Positions 11,211 to 23,070 of a DNA stretch of 64,000 nt are shown piece after piece. A program made the position numbers and the translations under genes. The notes under the pieces are model-generated. The model made no database searches, was not told where the DNA came from, and saw only the letters and a program-made list of their open reading frames with translations. Source of the DNA: Golubevia sp. BC0850. Lineage: Eukaryota > Basidiomycota > Exobasidiomycetes > Golubeviales > Golubeviaceae. Location of the stretch: positions 1,488,001 to 1,552,000 of the forward strand of contig JAAVVG010000001.1 of assembly GCA_012976225.1 (NCBI GenBank). The letters are read 5' to 3'. How positions within the stretch are numbered: position 1 is the first letter of the stretch; each line of letters opens with the position of its first letter.

Positions 11211-12195
11211 AGAATCTTGATTAGGGTAGAGGTTAATCCCTATACATGCGAGGGAAGCTGTCTACATGGGATGGAATTGATCAGAAACAATTTAAGGAAC
11301 AGGAATGCATCATTTAAGCAGCATCAAGTGACTTGAAAGAGGAGTAACTCTTCTTTATCAATCTCCCCATCCCCATCCCCATCCCCATCCTTCCTTTCCT
11401 CAGCTCTATTCTTCTCTTCCCCCTCTGTCTAGCACCGATTCCATCCTTTCGTGTCCATATTCTTCCACTGCATCATCTTTTACTCCCTAAACCTCACTCA
11501 CTCAACTGTAAAATCCCTGCTCTACCTCTTCTCTCTCATCTGCTACTTGGGTCTTTCTTTTTGCCTCTCTCTCTTATCCGGTCTCAAGACTTCAAGTCAA
11601 TCACATTCATCTTCAAGAACATACACGCAATCAAATAGTTCTCTTCTTTCTTCTTGGCCCGTTTTGGGATTTCATTGCTGCCGCGTTGGTGGGGGAGTTG
11701 GAGAGGGGAGACCTGTCTTCAGGTTTGCGTCGATCCCGACCATGCATGGGATGGGATCAAGGGTTGATTCAGGGTTGCTAGATTGGAAGGGTCAAAGGTT
11801 CCAAGGAAGGAGGAAGGAAGGAAGGAGGAAGCGAGGAAGTAGGAGAACCAATCTCGAAAAGATTGGAAGAAGAGATGAGCAGAGCAACACAAGTCGCACA
11901 ACGTCACGCTCTAAAGTACCCCTTGTTCTCTCAGTTCGGGAGTTGAATTTATCTCTGGTGACAAATAGAGGACCAAAAAGAACCATTTTCCTCATTTACA
12001 GATGACTTTGCTCCATGCCTTCACCCAAGAAGCTCTGATTCAAGCATAGAAGGGGGAAACGAGACAAGAGTTCGAGAGACAACCTTCTCCCTTTGCTTTG
12101 TCACCCACTGAGAGGAATTTTGAACGGAGAGCAGAAGAGTTTAGCTGGGTCTGAGTCGATCACAAATCTGGACCCCCTTCCAACAGAGCTATCTG
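11211..12195. other. intergenic region with CCCCAT repeat
   Basis: No supported coding gene apart from the possible last exon of F-box copy 1 near its right edge. A CCCCAT hexamer is repeated four times at 11365-11388, followed by CT-rich sequence. An AAGGAAGG-type repeat lies near 11805-11830. A 184-codon plus-strand frame at 11451-12005 looks like chance. Confidence 0.4.
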
Positions 12196-13730
12196 TACTC
12201 ACGAATCTCTCTTGGCTTCAGGAAACGAAGCTTGGCTTTCTTTGGCGAGTTCTTCAGATCTGTTCTACTTCTATTCCATTGCTTGAGATATGCTGGGTTC
12301 GTGATGGAGAAATGCTGTTTCGTAATTGGGTCTTGCGGAACTTCGATCGTCCTCAAGTTGGGTAAATTCTTTTCGATAAGATGAGACCCAGCATCTGATC
12401 TTCCTCCACGCAATCTTCTGGACTTGAAAAATTCCATCTATAGAAAGCCAAGCCAAAAGTATGAAGACTGAGAGGTTGCGGAGCATTCTGACCTAAATGG
12501 CGGCCAAATTCATTAATGAGAACACATCGACGAATAAATGCTTGAGGTTGCTGAAGATTTTGAAGTTAAGGGGAGTAGACGTACTTTCCACTTCATCCAT
12601 TACACCGAAGATTCTTAAAGTGTTGAAGCGATGCTGACGAAGTGTTGAGACCTAGAAGACTTGGTGAACCTGCAGGGTAATAATTCTCACCTCTTCTCGA
12701 CGCTCTTACGTTGCCAATCTCACAGGACTTCAATCCCTTCGTCACTTTTAGAAGATTAAACGATGCCTCAGACCTTCTAATACCGCATTCCACTTAACCT
12801 TTAATTCCCATCCCGATCCCTACCATGTACTTCGATTGAATCGTCCCAAGTGAACAGGATCGAGATCGCTAAACCTTTGACATTTGATAGTCCTCCGAAA
12901 CTGTTGCTGTACTCTTTTAGGAAAGCGGCATCCGCAGTAGGACAGGATATTTTGAGGATGGCTTGTTGAAGCAAAGGAGCGAAACAGAGTATCCACACCG
13001 CCTTCTTAGCTGACAGAAACGTTTCCTTTTGGAACGTGACGCAGGTCCTGATATCTGGATCCTTTGAAGAGAGTTGGTGAGAAAGACTAGATGAACATCC
13101 CTTCCTCCTACTCTCGACACGAGATTGAAGTTGAACCGATTGAAGAAGATGACTAGAGTCTTTGGATTCCTCATCTGACTCAGGAGACCCTCTACCTTCC
13201 TTTGACTGTGAAGTTCTTGACAATCCCTTTTTTCCTCAGACGAAAGATTCTCATAAACTCCATAAGTTGCTCTGGACAGAATCTCATCCAAGTCTTCGGA
13301 GGAGGGCGACTTTCTCTTCTCCTCATCCCAAGTTGAGACTTTAAGAGTGTCCACCAGTTCTACTGCATCAGGATTGTTGCTGAAAAATTGATCAAGAGAA
13401 GCCAGATGATGAGATGAGACGGTGATGTTCTTCAAGAGGGATGAGAGAAAGAGGCTGCGAGCGTCTCTGGACGTCCTGCTCAAGGTGCTGAGCGTCAAGT
13501 CTCTTAGACCGCAGATGAAAAGATCGAAAAGATTCCTTGTTAGTTGATCAAGATCAAAGTGGCTCCAAAGAAAGCAACACAGCTTCAGAATGGCTGCTCA
13601 CCTTTTCCCGAGTTGTCTCTCTTTCTCCTCCTCCTCTTCTGTCCAACTTCTGACGAATCGAACTACTTAAACTGCTACATCTTCTGGAAGGCTGTCTAGC
13701 TTACTTTTGACCAATTTTTCCTCTACTTTC
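12196..13730 (-). repeat. 1,535-bp block shared with 19087-20621 (inverted)
   Basis: The reverse complement of this block matches 19087-20621 with equal length (1,535 bp each) and only two base differences that I could find, one near each end. Introns are included. Of this, 12447-13730 is also shared with 28506-29789. The pair is in inverted orientation around CSN7 and MDV1. Confidence 0.9.
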
Positions 13731-13735
13731 GCCAT
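12196..13735 (-). CDS. F-box-like family protein, copy 1 (3' frame change)
   Basis: This multi-exon gene starts at 13735 (MAKVEEKLVKSKLDSLPEDV, an F-box-like LPEDV start) and continues with DLTLSTLSRTSRDARSLF, typical of the second half of an F-box. After a 50-nt intron the frame continues in DPDIRTCVTFQKETFLSAKK. LRR-like pieces follow (LKSCEIGN, FNTLRIFGVMDEVES, FSNLKHLFVD), and then the HTFGLAFY exon. In that last exon the frame closes early (stop at 12353-12355), while the homologous sequence VPQDPITKQHF continues in the next frame. Copy 3 reads through the same place, so copy 1 looks truncated by one base. F-box proteins recruit substrates to SCF ubiquitin ligases; that role is an inference. 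The start is 115 bp from CSN7, head-to-head. The first intron boundary is unresolved. Confidence 0.5.
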
Positions 13736-13850
13736 GTTTTTGAATTTAGAGTGCAGTTGTTCAGAAGAACAAGCGCATGAATTCTCTCCCGGAGTTCCCT
13801 CCATCCTCGCCACTCCTCTCACAGCAACTAACTAAGAGACAGCATTAGGG

Positions 13851-15392
13851 ATGGCGATTCCTGCTTCCCAAACTTCTCTATCCAAGTTGGAACCAATCTT
13901 GTTATTGGCAGCTGGTGCAACTGGAGGTGGAGCTGCTCAGTTGATCACTCAAGCCACTTCTGCTCCAGGCTGTTACGTCTTTGCCGAGTTGCTGGAGAAG
14001 AAGGGTATCGCTGATGTGAGTACGAACAAACAGAAGAGATATCCATCCTTCTGTCAATCTTATCAGAAGTAGGCCGGGCATTCGAATTAGAGCTCTGACT
14101 CAATCGTTCCCACTCACTTCCACTCTGCAGCTAGCCAACTCTCCAACTCATTCATCATCTCATCGTCTTCTAGAGATCTTCTCATTCGGACTTTTATCAG
14201 ATTACATCTCTTCAGCTTCAACTTTGCCAACTCTTTCTCCTCAACAGCTCACAAAATTGAAACATCTTACTTTGGTATCTTTGTCTGCAAGGTCCTCTTC
14301 GTTAGATTACTCTCTCCTGCTCAAGGAGTTGGATATGAAAGGGAACGTAAGAGCTTTGGAAGAACTAATCATTGATGCCATGTACGCTGGCATTCTGTCT
14401 GGAAGACTCAACCAGATGGAAGAGAAGTTGGAGATCATGGGTGTCATGGGCAGAGATGTTAAAGGTGGTGTAGAGATCGAGGAAATAGTCGAGAAATTGA
14501 GACAGTGGTGAGTATAAAAACACGACGAACTTAAACTGCTCAAGAAGGGAAATGTGAATGCATGGGAAGACTGAAAGGTTGGGTTGGAAGGGTTGGCGAT
14601 GAGAGAGCCTTATCTCTTCCTCCTTCCCTCTTCTTCCTTCACGCTTATGAGTCTCTGGATCCCTTCCTGACCCTCACACTTCATCGGCCATTTATGACTT
14701 TGTCTCTTCGATCTTCGTCTGACCTCCCTTCTTCTCCCGACTCTCTTCTCTCTACCTCCACCTCTCGCTCAACTTCCCTCTCCTCTAGGTCCTCCTCCTC
14801 TTCCAATGCACTCTCCTTACTCCAAGCTCGTATTCAAGCAATTGAAATGGCTCAAAAGGCTACTCTTCAACAACGCAAGACCCACGAAACTGCTCTGGTC
14901 AAATCACTCAAGATCGTTCAAAACAAGAACAACGCTTCCAACAACAATTCGAACAACGGATCTTACGATAGAGAAATCGGTGCAGGTGGCGGAAGCAGAG
15001 ATTTAATGGGTAGGAGTGGAGGAGAGGGTAGCGGAACCGTGGGAAATCCAAGAGGAGGAGGAGAAAGAGAGTTGAGAAGCAAGGACTCGAACTCAAGTAT
15101 GAAAAATGCAACTGCAGAGTCTGATACTATGGATTGGGAGGAAGGAAAGGGAGGCGGAGGGAAGAAAAAGTGAGTATCGAAACCTTCTATCAAAGATTCT
15201 GAAGAGGGATAGCACGCATACATTCAACTTTCCCCTCCCCAGGGCCTTGGACTAATTCATTTTTGTCCCGTCCGTATCTTTTTTTTCCTTTCCTCTTCTC
15301 GACCCCCTTTTGTTTGAACTCTTGGAAGGGCTGGTTCTCACGCTAGCACTGGTCCTCTTCGTTCTAAACGTTCTCGTGGAAAAGACGCGTAA
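13851..15392 (+). CDS. CSN7: COP9 signalosome subunit 7 (PCI domain), 328 aa
   Basis: CSN7 is a structural PCI subunit of the COP9 signalosome, which removes Nedd8 from cullins. Four exons join in frame: 13851-14015, 14131-14507, 14789-15169 and 15329-15392. The N-terminal LEPILLLA...GAAQLITQATSAPGCYVF matches the CSN7 start. The PCI winged-helix part is clear: LTKLKHLTLVSLSAR, DYSLLLKELDM, ALEELIIDAMYAGILSGRLNQ, then GRDVKGGVEIEEIVEKLRQW. The tail after about residue 180 is a helix followed by low-complexity Asn/Gly/Ser sequence, and it ends in basic residues. It is divergent from F-box-like copy 1 across only 115 bp. COP9 controls the cullin ligases that F-box proteins join. Confidence 0.9.
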
Positions 15393-16269
15393 ATTAGATC
15401 AAATTGGAAAGGACACGAAAGAAGGTTAATTCCTGTTTCTAATTCTTTAGATGTTCAAGCCGAAGATCCTAGCCTCAAATTGAAATGGAAGGAGGAGAAA
15501 AGGGGCCTACAAGCGTCGTTACAGAATCGTGTGGAGTGGCTTGGGATTTCTAAACCTTTTCTCTGTTTCCCTTTCCTCTTGATTTCCTTTCCTCTCCCCG
15601 TTTTTTCTTCACTTGAACCCTTCTCTTTCCAATGCCACCCACGCCTTCAAGATAAAACTCAATTTCTCGTTTCTCATTCAAAGCTTCCCTCATGTATTTT
15701 AGCACTCATCCTCCTTTTCTCTGAAATGAAACAATCAAAACCAAAGTTGAAAATGGGATTAGTGAGAGGTAGTTTTGATCCACGAGGTTGAAGTTGGCCT
15801 TTAAATTGTCGAATGTCAAAGTCAATCTCGGTCGTCATTCAAGCCGCAGGCTCACTTCTCTTTCGAGTCAAGGTGGGTTGGGTTTGTTTCTATATGTTTC
15901 CAAAGAAGACTCAGACAAAGAGTGTGGGTTAGATATAGTACGCAAAGGAAAGTGCAGATTGGAAAGAAGAAAAGGGATAAAAAGACAGAGGATCGAAACA
16001 CAAAAGATGAGACGCGAAGAAGGAGAGAGTGACGAGAAAAGAACGGATAGGGATATAGTCATTAAGAAATTTGACTCGAGCAAGAGAAAAAATAGTGGAG
16101 AGGAAACGCTGATTGCAGATAGAGAATAGAAGACAGGCATTCCATTTCTTGAGAGGTTTCGTTTGCGGAGGTGAGGTTCGAGATCTCTTCGAGTTGAAGA
16201 AAATGGATTCCTATTTGATGCTGCTGTTCGACATTGAAAGGGCACCGAAATTAAAGTTTCTTCTCAGAA
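15393..16269. other. convergent spacer, CSN7 / MDV1
   Basis: Contains the 3' ends of two convergent genes. Open frames at 15480-15791, 15788-16129 and 15868-16245 are low-complexity and lack supporting signals. Confidence 0.45.
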
Positions 16270-18971
16270 TTAAACCGACCAAACCTTGAGCAGAGAATCT
16301 TTTCCACCAGTAACAGCATATCTATCCATGTACCTCAATTTCTCAACTGGAGCAGTATGACCATTGACCATCAATTTCTCAGTCAAACCAGTAGTTCTAT
16401 TGAAGACGCTCACTCCATTCTCCCCAGTAGCAGCCATAATTTTCCTAGAATCGAATTGTAAATTAGTAGCCGGGTAATCGAACTTAATGACTTCCGAGAT
16501 ATTCCCCATTCTAAGATCCCAAATCCTGATAGTTTTATCTAGAGAACCAGAGATAAGATGAGTTTCATCGAATTGAAGAGTAGTGACCGGAGCGACATGA
16601 CCCAATAGAGTTCGATGAGATTGACCAGTCCTCATATCCCACATTCTGACTACACCATCTCCTGAACCTGAAGCTAGGGCATAGCCCCAGAATTGAACAG
16701 ACCCAACGAAATCTTGATACATTTCCCAAGATCCATCAGAGCAAGGTGGAGTTGGATAGGAAAATTGACCATTGAAATTGTATCCTGGTGTGAAGGAATC
16801 GAAGGGATCTTGAACTTTTGGTCCTCCAAGGAATGATGAACCAGGTCGGGAAGAGGAAGAGGTTGGATCGGGTGCTGAAGAGAGAGATTGAGATGAGGTT
16901 GGATTTGAGATGGCCCATAGAATGTCCATGGTTAAGATACATTGACCGGTGTTGAGATCCCATTGTCGAAGAGTCTTGTCGGAAGCTCCAGTGACCTGGA
17001 GAGTTTGAGAGAAGAAAATTGAGATAAAGATCAGGTAAGCAAGGAATGTTCCCATAAAATAAAGCAGGGTCAAGATTCAAACAGGCAAGAAATCCCAACT
17101 CACCAAACAATTGTCATCGAAATATAAAGCAGTAACACCCTTACTATGACCTTCCAAAGTTCTCAAACAAGGGTCATTTTCATCCTTCTTATCACCCTTT
17201 TGATTTTCATTTCCATCCTTAATAATCCCCTCTCCTTCCTGTCCATCGACTTTTTCCTTCCTGACCATTTCACCTCTCCCTTCCAATTTCCTTCTAATCT
17301 CCCAATCTTCAACTCTTCTCAAATCCCAAAGTTTAACCTTCTCGTCTCCACTTCCAGTGATACAAAGTTCATCTTCAACCTGAAGACATTTAACAATCTC
17401 CTTTGGATCATGACCTCTAAGTTCACCACATTCTTCTCCAGTTGAGAGATCCCAAACTTTGACTGTGTTGTCGGTTGATGAAGTCACTAGAGTACCATAA
17501 GGTTCTGAGAAATCCAAAGAGGTGATTGAACCTGTATGATTTGCTAAAGTCATGAAAGCCACTCCGGAAGGTAGGTCATCGTGTTCTGAAGGAAGGAATA
17601 AGGGAGCTTTCCTACGTCGCGAATTTGAGATGTTGTTTGATGTTGAGGTTCTACCGCCAGAGAGATCTACATTCTTGGATTCTCCTCCTGGCATGGACTT
17701 TCGATGCTTTTGTAGAGTGATTAGTTCGTTGACTCCAGAGAATTCGTCGTTGAGTTCTAGTTCTTCTTCCTTCAATCCCAGGAGTCCTTTGAGAAGGTCT
17801 TGCTTCACTAGTTCTAAGGCTGCTATCTTAGATTCCACTTCTTGAATGTCCGAGTTGATTAACATCTGCCAGAGAGGGGGGGGGGGAGGGGAGACTTTGG
17901 GTCAGAGATCAGAATCCCTCGAATTCCACCTGCATGACAGCTCCCGTTAGCTGATACCACCAATTTTAATATTTATGCTGACAAGGGCAGGCCAAGAGCA
18001 TCTTCTCGGAAGAGAGAAGCGACTCGCAGCATCGCACCCTCTATCACCCTGCCTCTCCCCTCCCAACTGGTACTCACTCTTCTAATGTCCAGATTCTCCC
18101 TCTCATTAGCAATCTCGTCCGCCTGAATTTGAAGTTCCTCAATCCCAAGTGGGATCTCATCCTTCTTCCCATTAGCTAGACTTCTTCTAGCCTTTCGAAT
18201 CTCCTTAGATTGGAAAGCTCCCTCCGTCTCTTCAGCTCCTTCCACCAACAGACCTCTAGCATTCTCACCCATTTCCCTCAATCCCATCTTGGGACCATCT
18301 CTACCTCTCTGTTTTCGTCTCCTGGCTTTGCCTTCTAGATTACTCGGTAAAGTAGCTTGAAACCCTCTAAACAAGGAAACTTCCTTGACTATTCCAGCAG
18401 AAGGACCTGAAGATTCTTGAGCATCTAAATCTGACCCTGCTATGGTTGAAGCTAAAGTAGCTTCAGTTAAGATTAAATCAGAGATTTCTAATACTCTAAG
18501 TTCATTTGAAGTGATAGGACCTGATTTGATTGAATTGGAGATTCTACCTAAAGATCTTGCTGGATGAGATAACGAAAGATTAAAAGTGTTATATCCACCA
18601 TTCAATCTTGATCTTTGTGAACTATTCCCTAAAATCAATGAAGAAGAATTTGAGTTGGAAGTTGAATTAGCATGAGCTATAGCTGCATTCAACATTCTTG
18701 GTCTCATAATATGAGGCGCTACTTCAGATAAAAGTCTAGCTGAATCAGTCTGTTGACCAATTGATGAATGATGATTAGATGATGATGACGAAGATGATCC
18801 ATGACTGTTACTACTGAAAGGATTAAAGTAGGCTTTGGTTGAAGAAATTGCTGAGGTTAAAGTTGAAGTGATTCCAGATTCCCTTTCCCTCCTATTTGTT
18901 GAATCTCTTTCTTTCTCTCTTTTCTCTCGTTCTAGTCTTTCCCTTTCTCTATCTCGATAACTGTCCACCAT
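16270..18971 (-). CDS. MDV1: mitochondrial division WD40 protein Mdv1/Caf4-like
   Basis: Mdv1 and Caf4 are adaptors that link Fis1 on the mitochondrial outer membrane to the dynamin Dnm1 during fission. The N-terminal exon (from 18971) is disordered and basic, then helical with a Fis1-binding-like region and the start of a coiled coil (about residues 290-330). The second exon begins near 17865 (INSDIQEVESKIAALELVKQ) and continues the coiled coil. WD40 repeats follow: HTGSITSLDFSEPYGTLVTS, NTVKVWDLSTGEECGELRGH, GDEKVKLWDLRR, LEGHSKGVTALYFDDN, DKTLRQWDLNTGQC, DGVVRMWDMRTGQSH, DKTIRIWDLRMGN and a last blade ending LLKVWSV. A charged loop and a Ser/Pro-rich loop are inserted between blades, as in fungal Mdv1. 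A run of 11 C residues on the coding strand forms the pyrimidine tract before the 17865 exon. The start is 113 bp from F-box copy 2. Confidence 0.88.
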
Positions 18972-19084
18972 AGCTTGTGAAAGCAGACGAAGATCGCGAG
19001 GAAGGATGGGTGGTCAATGGTCAAGCGGGAAAGATTCCAAGATATCGCTTCTTCTCGACCATCGCGATCTAAATTCGACACATC
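18972..19084. promoter_or_regulatory. bidirectional promoter, MDV1 / F-box copy 2
   Basis: This is the 113-bp interval between divergent starts. From 19046 onward it is shared with the 5' flank of F-box copy 3 (CGCTTCTTCTCGACC and on to the start codon), so copies 2 and 3 carry the same proximal promoter sequence. Confidence 0.5.
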
Positions 19085-20621
19085 ATGAAAGTAGAGGAAG
19101 AATTGGTCAAAAGTAAGCTAGACAGCCTTCCAGAAGATGTAGCAGTTTAAGTAGTTCGATTCGTCAGAAGTTGGACAGAAGAGGAGGAGGAGAAAGAGAG
19201 ACAACTCGGGAAAAGGTGAGCAGCCATTCTGAAGCTGTGTTGCTTTCTTTGGAGCCACTTTGATCTTGATCAACTAACAAGGAATCTTTTCGATCTTTTC
19301 ATCTGCGGTCTAAGAGACTTGACGCTCAGCACCTTGAGCAGGACGTCCAGAGACGCTCGCAGCCTCTTTCTCTCATCCCTCTTGAAGAACATCACCGTCT
19401 CATCTCATCATCTGGCTTCTCTTGATCAATTTTTCAGCAACAATCCTGATGCAGTAGAACTGGTGGACACTCTTAAAGTCTCAACTTGGGATGAGGAGAA
19501 GAGAAAGTCGCCCTCCTCCGAAGACTTGGATGAGATTCTGTCCAGAGCAACTTATGGAGTTTATGAGAATCTTTCGTCTGAGGAAAAAAGGGATTGTCAA
19601 GAACTTCACAGTCAAAGGAAGGTAGAGGGTCTCCTGAGTCAGATGAGGAATCCAAAGACTCTAGTCATCTTCTTCAATCGGTTCAACTTCAATCTCGTGT
19701 CGAGAGTAGGAGGAAGGGATGTTCATCTAGTCTTTCTCACCAACTCTCTTCAAAGGATCCAGATATCAGGACCTGCGTCACGTTCCAAAAGGAAACGTTT
19801 CTGTCAGCTAAGAAGGCGGTGTGGATACTCTGTTTCGCTCCTTTGCTTCAACAAGCCATCCTCAAAATATCCTGTCCTACTGCGGATGCCGCTTTCCTAA
19901 AAGAGTACAGCAACAGTTTCGGAGGACTATCAAATGTCAAAGGTTTAGCGATCTCGATCCTGTTCACTTGGGACGATTCAATCGAAGTACATGGTAGGGA
20001 TCGGGATGGGAATTAAAGGTTAAGTGGAATGCGGTATTAGAAGGTCTGAGGCATCGTTTAATCTTCTAAAAGTGACGAAGGGATTGAAGTCCTGTGAGAT
20101 TGGCAACGTAAGAGCGTCGAGAAGAGGTGAGAATTATTACCCTGCAGGTTCACCAAGTCTTCTAGGTCTCAACACTTCGTCAGCATCGCTTCAACACTTT
20201 AAGAATCTTCGGTGTAATGGATGAAGTGGAAAGTACGTCTACTCCCCTTAACTTCAAAATCTTCAGCAACCTCAAGCATTTATTCGTCGATGTGTTCTCA
20301 TTAATGAATTTGGCCGCCATTTAGGTCAGAATGCTCCGCAACCTCTCAGTCTTCATACTTTTGGCTTGGCTTTCTATAGATGGAATTTTTCAAGTCCAGA
20401 AGATTGCGTGGAGGAAGATCAGATGCTGGGTCTCATCTTATCGAAAAGAATTTACCCAACTTGAGGACGATCGAAGTTCCGCAAGACCCAATTACGAAAC
20501 AGCATTTCTCCATCACGAACCCAGCATATCTCAAGCAATGGAATAGAAGTAGAACAGATCTGAAGAACTCGCCAAAGAAAGCCAAGCTTCGTTTCCTGAA
20601 GCCAGGAGAGATTCGTGAGTA
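19046..20621 (+). repeat. mosaic repeat block, copy 2
   Basis: 19046-20370 (1,325 bp) matches the reverse complement of 28506-29830 with no length difference. 19087-20621 (1,535 bp) matches the reverse complement of 12196-13730. The two matching intervals overlap but end at different points, so copy 2 carries the 5' flank of copy 3 and the 3' part of copy 1. Confidence 0.9.
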
Positions 20622-20767
20622 AATCGTGACCTGCTCGATGGCTTTTAGATCTGACTAACCTTGCTTCCCTTCCCCTTCATCAATTAATTCTCATCTCAGT
20701 CGAGGGCGACAGCGAAGGGGAAGGTTGTCTCTCAACTCACTCTCGCGTTTCTCCTTTCCACACTTAA
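19085..20767 (+). CDS. F-box-like family protein, copy 2 (3' frame change)
   Basis: Same gene as copy 1 on the opposite strand, starting MKVEEELVKSKLDSLPEDV. A 50-nt intron (19706-19755) is supported by a donor at GTAGGA, the acceptor CTTCAAAG and an exact frame match. Further introns are inferred around 19994-20072, from the GTAAGA after LKSCEIGN to CTTCTAG, and 38 nt before NAPQPLSLHTFGLAFY. The frame then closes at 20462-20464, although the homologous sequence continues one base out of frame to a GTGAGT donor at 20616. A final exon from about 20701 (EGDSEGEGCLSTH) would end at 20767. Upstream of the frame change it is identical to copy 3, which stays open, so a one-base deletion in this copy is the simplest reading. 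F-box assignment is tentative; no LRR count is claimed. Confidence 0.5.
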
Positions 20768-21024
20768 ATGGGGTCAAGATTGAATGGTGTCTCTTTGTAG
20801 ATGGGAGATCAACGGGAAGGAAAGCCGTGTTTTCCTCTGAATTATTTTTGGAACACTTTAATAGACGTAGATTGAACGTAGAATGGCGGCTAGTGCCCGC
20901 AGACTGCTGTCGCAACTCTTTGAAAGAAATCAAAGGCTGTATAGCAGTCCAGTGGCAAACGAATCAAGCCGTTCTCAACAAAAGAGCATCGATTGAAGAA
21001 AGAGATAAGGAACATTTCAATCCT

Positions 21025-22754
21025 TTAGGCTTCTTTCTCGACTTTCTCCTCATCTTTCGCTTCCTGGGCTGCGGCAACCCTTCCTCCCTCTTCATCTTTT
21101 CTACCAGCCTCAGCAGTCTCTAGCAGATTGAACTTTCTAAAACGATCGTACCCCGCATTCACGCTGATGGAGCAAACATTCTGAGGGAAGGGGGGAAGGG
21201 AAAGAGAGTCAGTATAGAGTGAAAGGACAAGCTGTCTTAGAAGGGACCGAGTGAACCCCATCTAGTAGATAAAGCAAGAAAATAACTTACTCTGAGGATC
21301 ATGACTACGATCATGACTCCATCTTGACCTGCGTTCTTGAGATCTGCATGATGCCCTCCTTCACGAGGGATAGCTTCGCCGATTATCGACAGAAGACGGT
21401 CTCTTTGGAAGACGGAAGATCTTTTCCTTACATCGATCTTGAACTGAGAGCGAGGTTTAGCGTTCCAGAGAGAATTCGAGAAGGGAGTGTAGAGGAAACA
21501 GAGGCGAGACAAAGTCGAATGAGCAAGCCTGTCGGAAGTTCTCTCGCACTTTCTCAAAGAGCCAAACTCACACTTAAAGGTCCACCTTTGAGTTGTTTTG
21601 TGACCACATCTACTCCCAAAGGCTTCTTCTCGGAGCTAGAGACGTCGGTCTTCTCTTCAGTCCCCTTGCCTTTCTCCTCACTCGCCTTGAAGAATGGGAG
21701 AAGGATTCTTCCTGCCATGTCCGAAATATCTACATCATTAGCTTTACAGGATTCGGAGCTTGGAGTGAGACGCATGGTGAATCTGTCAAAGAGAACGAAG
21801 GTATAGGAGAGGGATTAGATGAAGTTGAAATTCTCTTCGGAGTCATTACACAAGCTGACTCACCGACTTCTGGACTGGCCAGTCTTTTCGACTTCTTCCA
21901 ATAAGGATTGAACTAGAACGTATGGGTCGTAAGGAGCCGAGCAAGCAATGAAGAGCACTTCAGAGACCAGACCAGACGAGTGAGAAAATTTGATGAAGAA
22001 GAAAAGAAGAAGATGAGCTCGAGACTTTCGTCTTTGACAGGATCCCAGAGGCCCATGATTGTTCGAAACTTACAGCATTCAGTATCAGTATCCAAACTTC
22101 TAAACCTTTTGGCTTTTGGCTTGGCCTGCTCAGGTTGCTTGCCTTTCCCTCCAACTCCTCCACCAGTCTTCTTTCTACCGCCCTGTAATTCTGCTAGTTC
22201 AGCTTGGATTTGACTTTCGATATCTAGCTCAGCATCTTTGGACTTGGACTGAGCAGGTTCTGGTTCTTTCGTAGGAGCTGGAGGTAACTCCTCGACCTTA
22301 GAAGTAGAAGGTGCACCTCCATTCATCATCGCATCCATTTCGTCCTCCGAGTTCTCGTAGACTGGAACTGAAGGTGGAGGTGATGGAGCCTGCGCTTGAT
22401 AATCTTCGAAGTTGACATCTGGATACAGGCGATCAGCTATCTATTGGATCAGAAGGGGAGCACAAGCGAAGACGAAAAAGAGAGAGAGAAGAATCAGCAT
22501 GTCCACCGACCAAAAGCAATCCAGAAGAAGGTCGTAAATCAGAGGTATGGAGTCTCGAAGATAGCTTTGAATCAACTCACCTCTTCCAAGTAGGCAATGA
22601 GTTCGTCGGCAGCTTTCTTTTCCTTGTTACGCAAGCAGGTAGCCCAGATGGCTGGACCCGTCAAACTGTCCTTTGCTGTACCACCTCTGAATCTCTTTCC
22701 TCCTTGTCCACCTCTGTAATCGTTACCTGAGCTTCCCTGATTTCTTTTGCCCAT
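21025..22754 (-). CDS. TAN1: THUMP-domain tRNA acetyltransferase adaptor Tan1
   Basis: Tan1 (THUMPD1 in animals) binds tRNA and helps the acetyltransferase Kre33/NAT10 form N4-acetylcytidine at position 12 of tRNA-Ser and tRNA-Leu. The start at 22754 gives MGKRNQGSSGN followed by a basic patch, then GPAIWATCLRNKEKKAADEL, which is the Tan1 signature. An acidic, Pro-rich insert follows (22338 region). The THUMP core is split over several exons: FTMRLTPSSESCKANDVD, then FKIDVRKRSSVFQRDRLLSI with GGHHADLKNAGQDGVMIVVM, and finally CSISVNAGYDRFRKFNLLE. The C-terminus is acidic (DEEKVEKEA). About six exons. Together with KTI12 it makes two tRNA-modification genes in the window. Confidence 0.87.
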
Positions 22755-23070
22755 TGCGTAAAAGAAGCAAGGTTGTGAGAGGCTTTGGCAAAAGAAGCTC
22801 GAGCTTAATCGACGAGAGCAGTTCTTTATTCTCATCCCTCGTGCGCGTTCTTATGCGACCAAAAGTATGAAGACGAATCGCTGGAAAGTGCAGCTCGATT
22901 TTAAGCACGAAGCAAAAAGGAAAATGGTTCTCGAGAAAGAGTAAATCGGTCGCAAGGAGGGCAGACAGACGAGGAATCGCTGTATACGAGGAACAGGGGT
23001 CTAGAGGATGGCTATGTTGCCAATGACACGTCGAAGAAATTACAATTCATGAAGAGCTTGGAGTTTTAAT

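Noticed and set aside
11451-12005. 184-codon plus-strand open frame
   Set aside because: Composition follows CT-rich then GA-rich DNA, with no protein-like pattern or splice context.
19101-19316. Exact first intron of the F-box-like gene
   Set aside because: Several donor/acceptor pairs fit (GTAAGC before the LPEDV motif, GTAGCA or GTTTAA after it; acceptors up to TCTAAGAG). I could not choose without transcripts, so exon 1 is left unresolved.
22858-22876. 16-nt match (CCAAAAGTATGAAGAC) between the TAN1 promoter and the F-box-like repeat
   Set aside because: Too short, no extension on either side, and low sequence complexity; not enough to claim a fourth copy.
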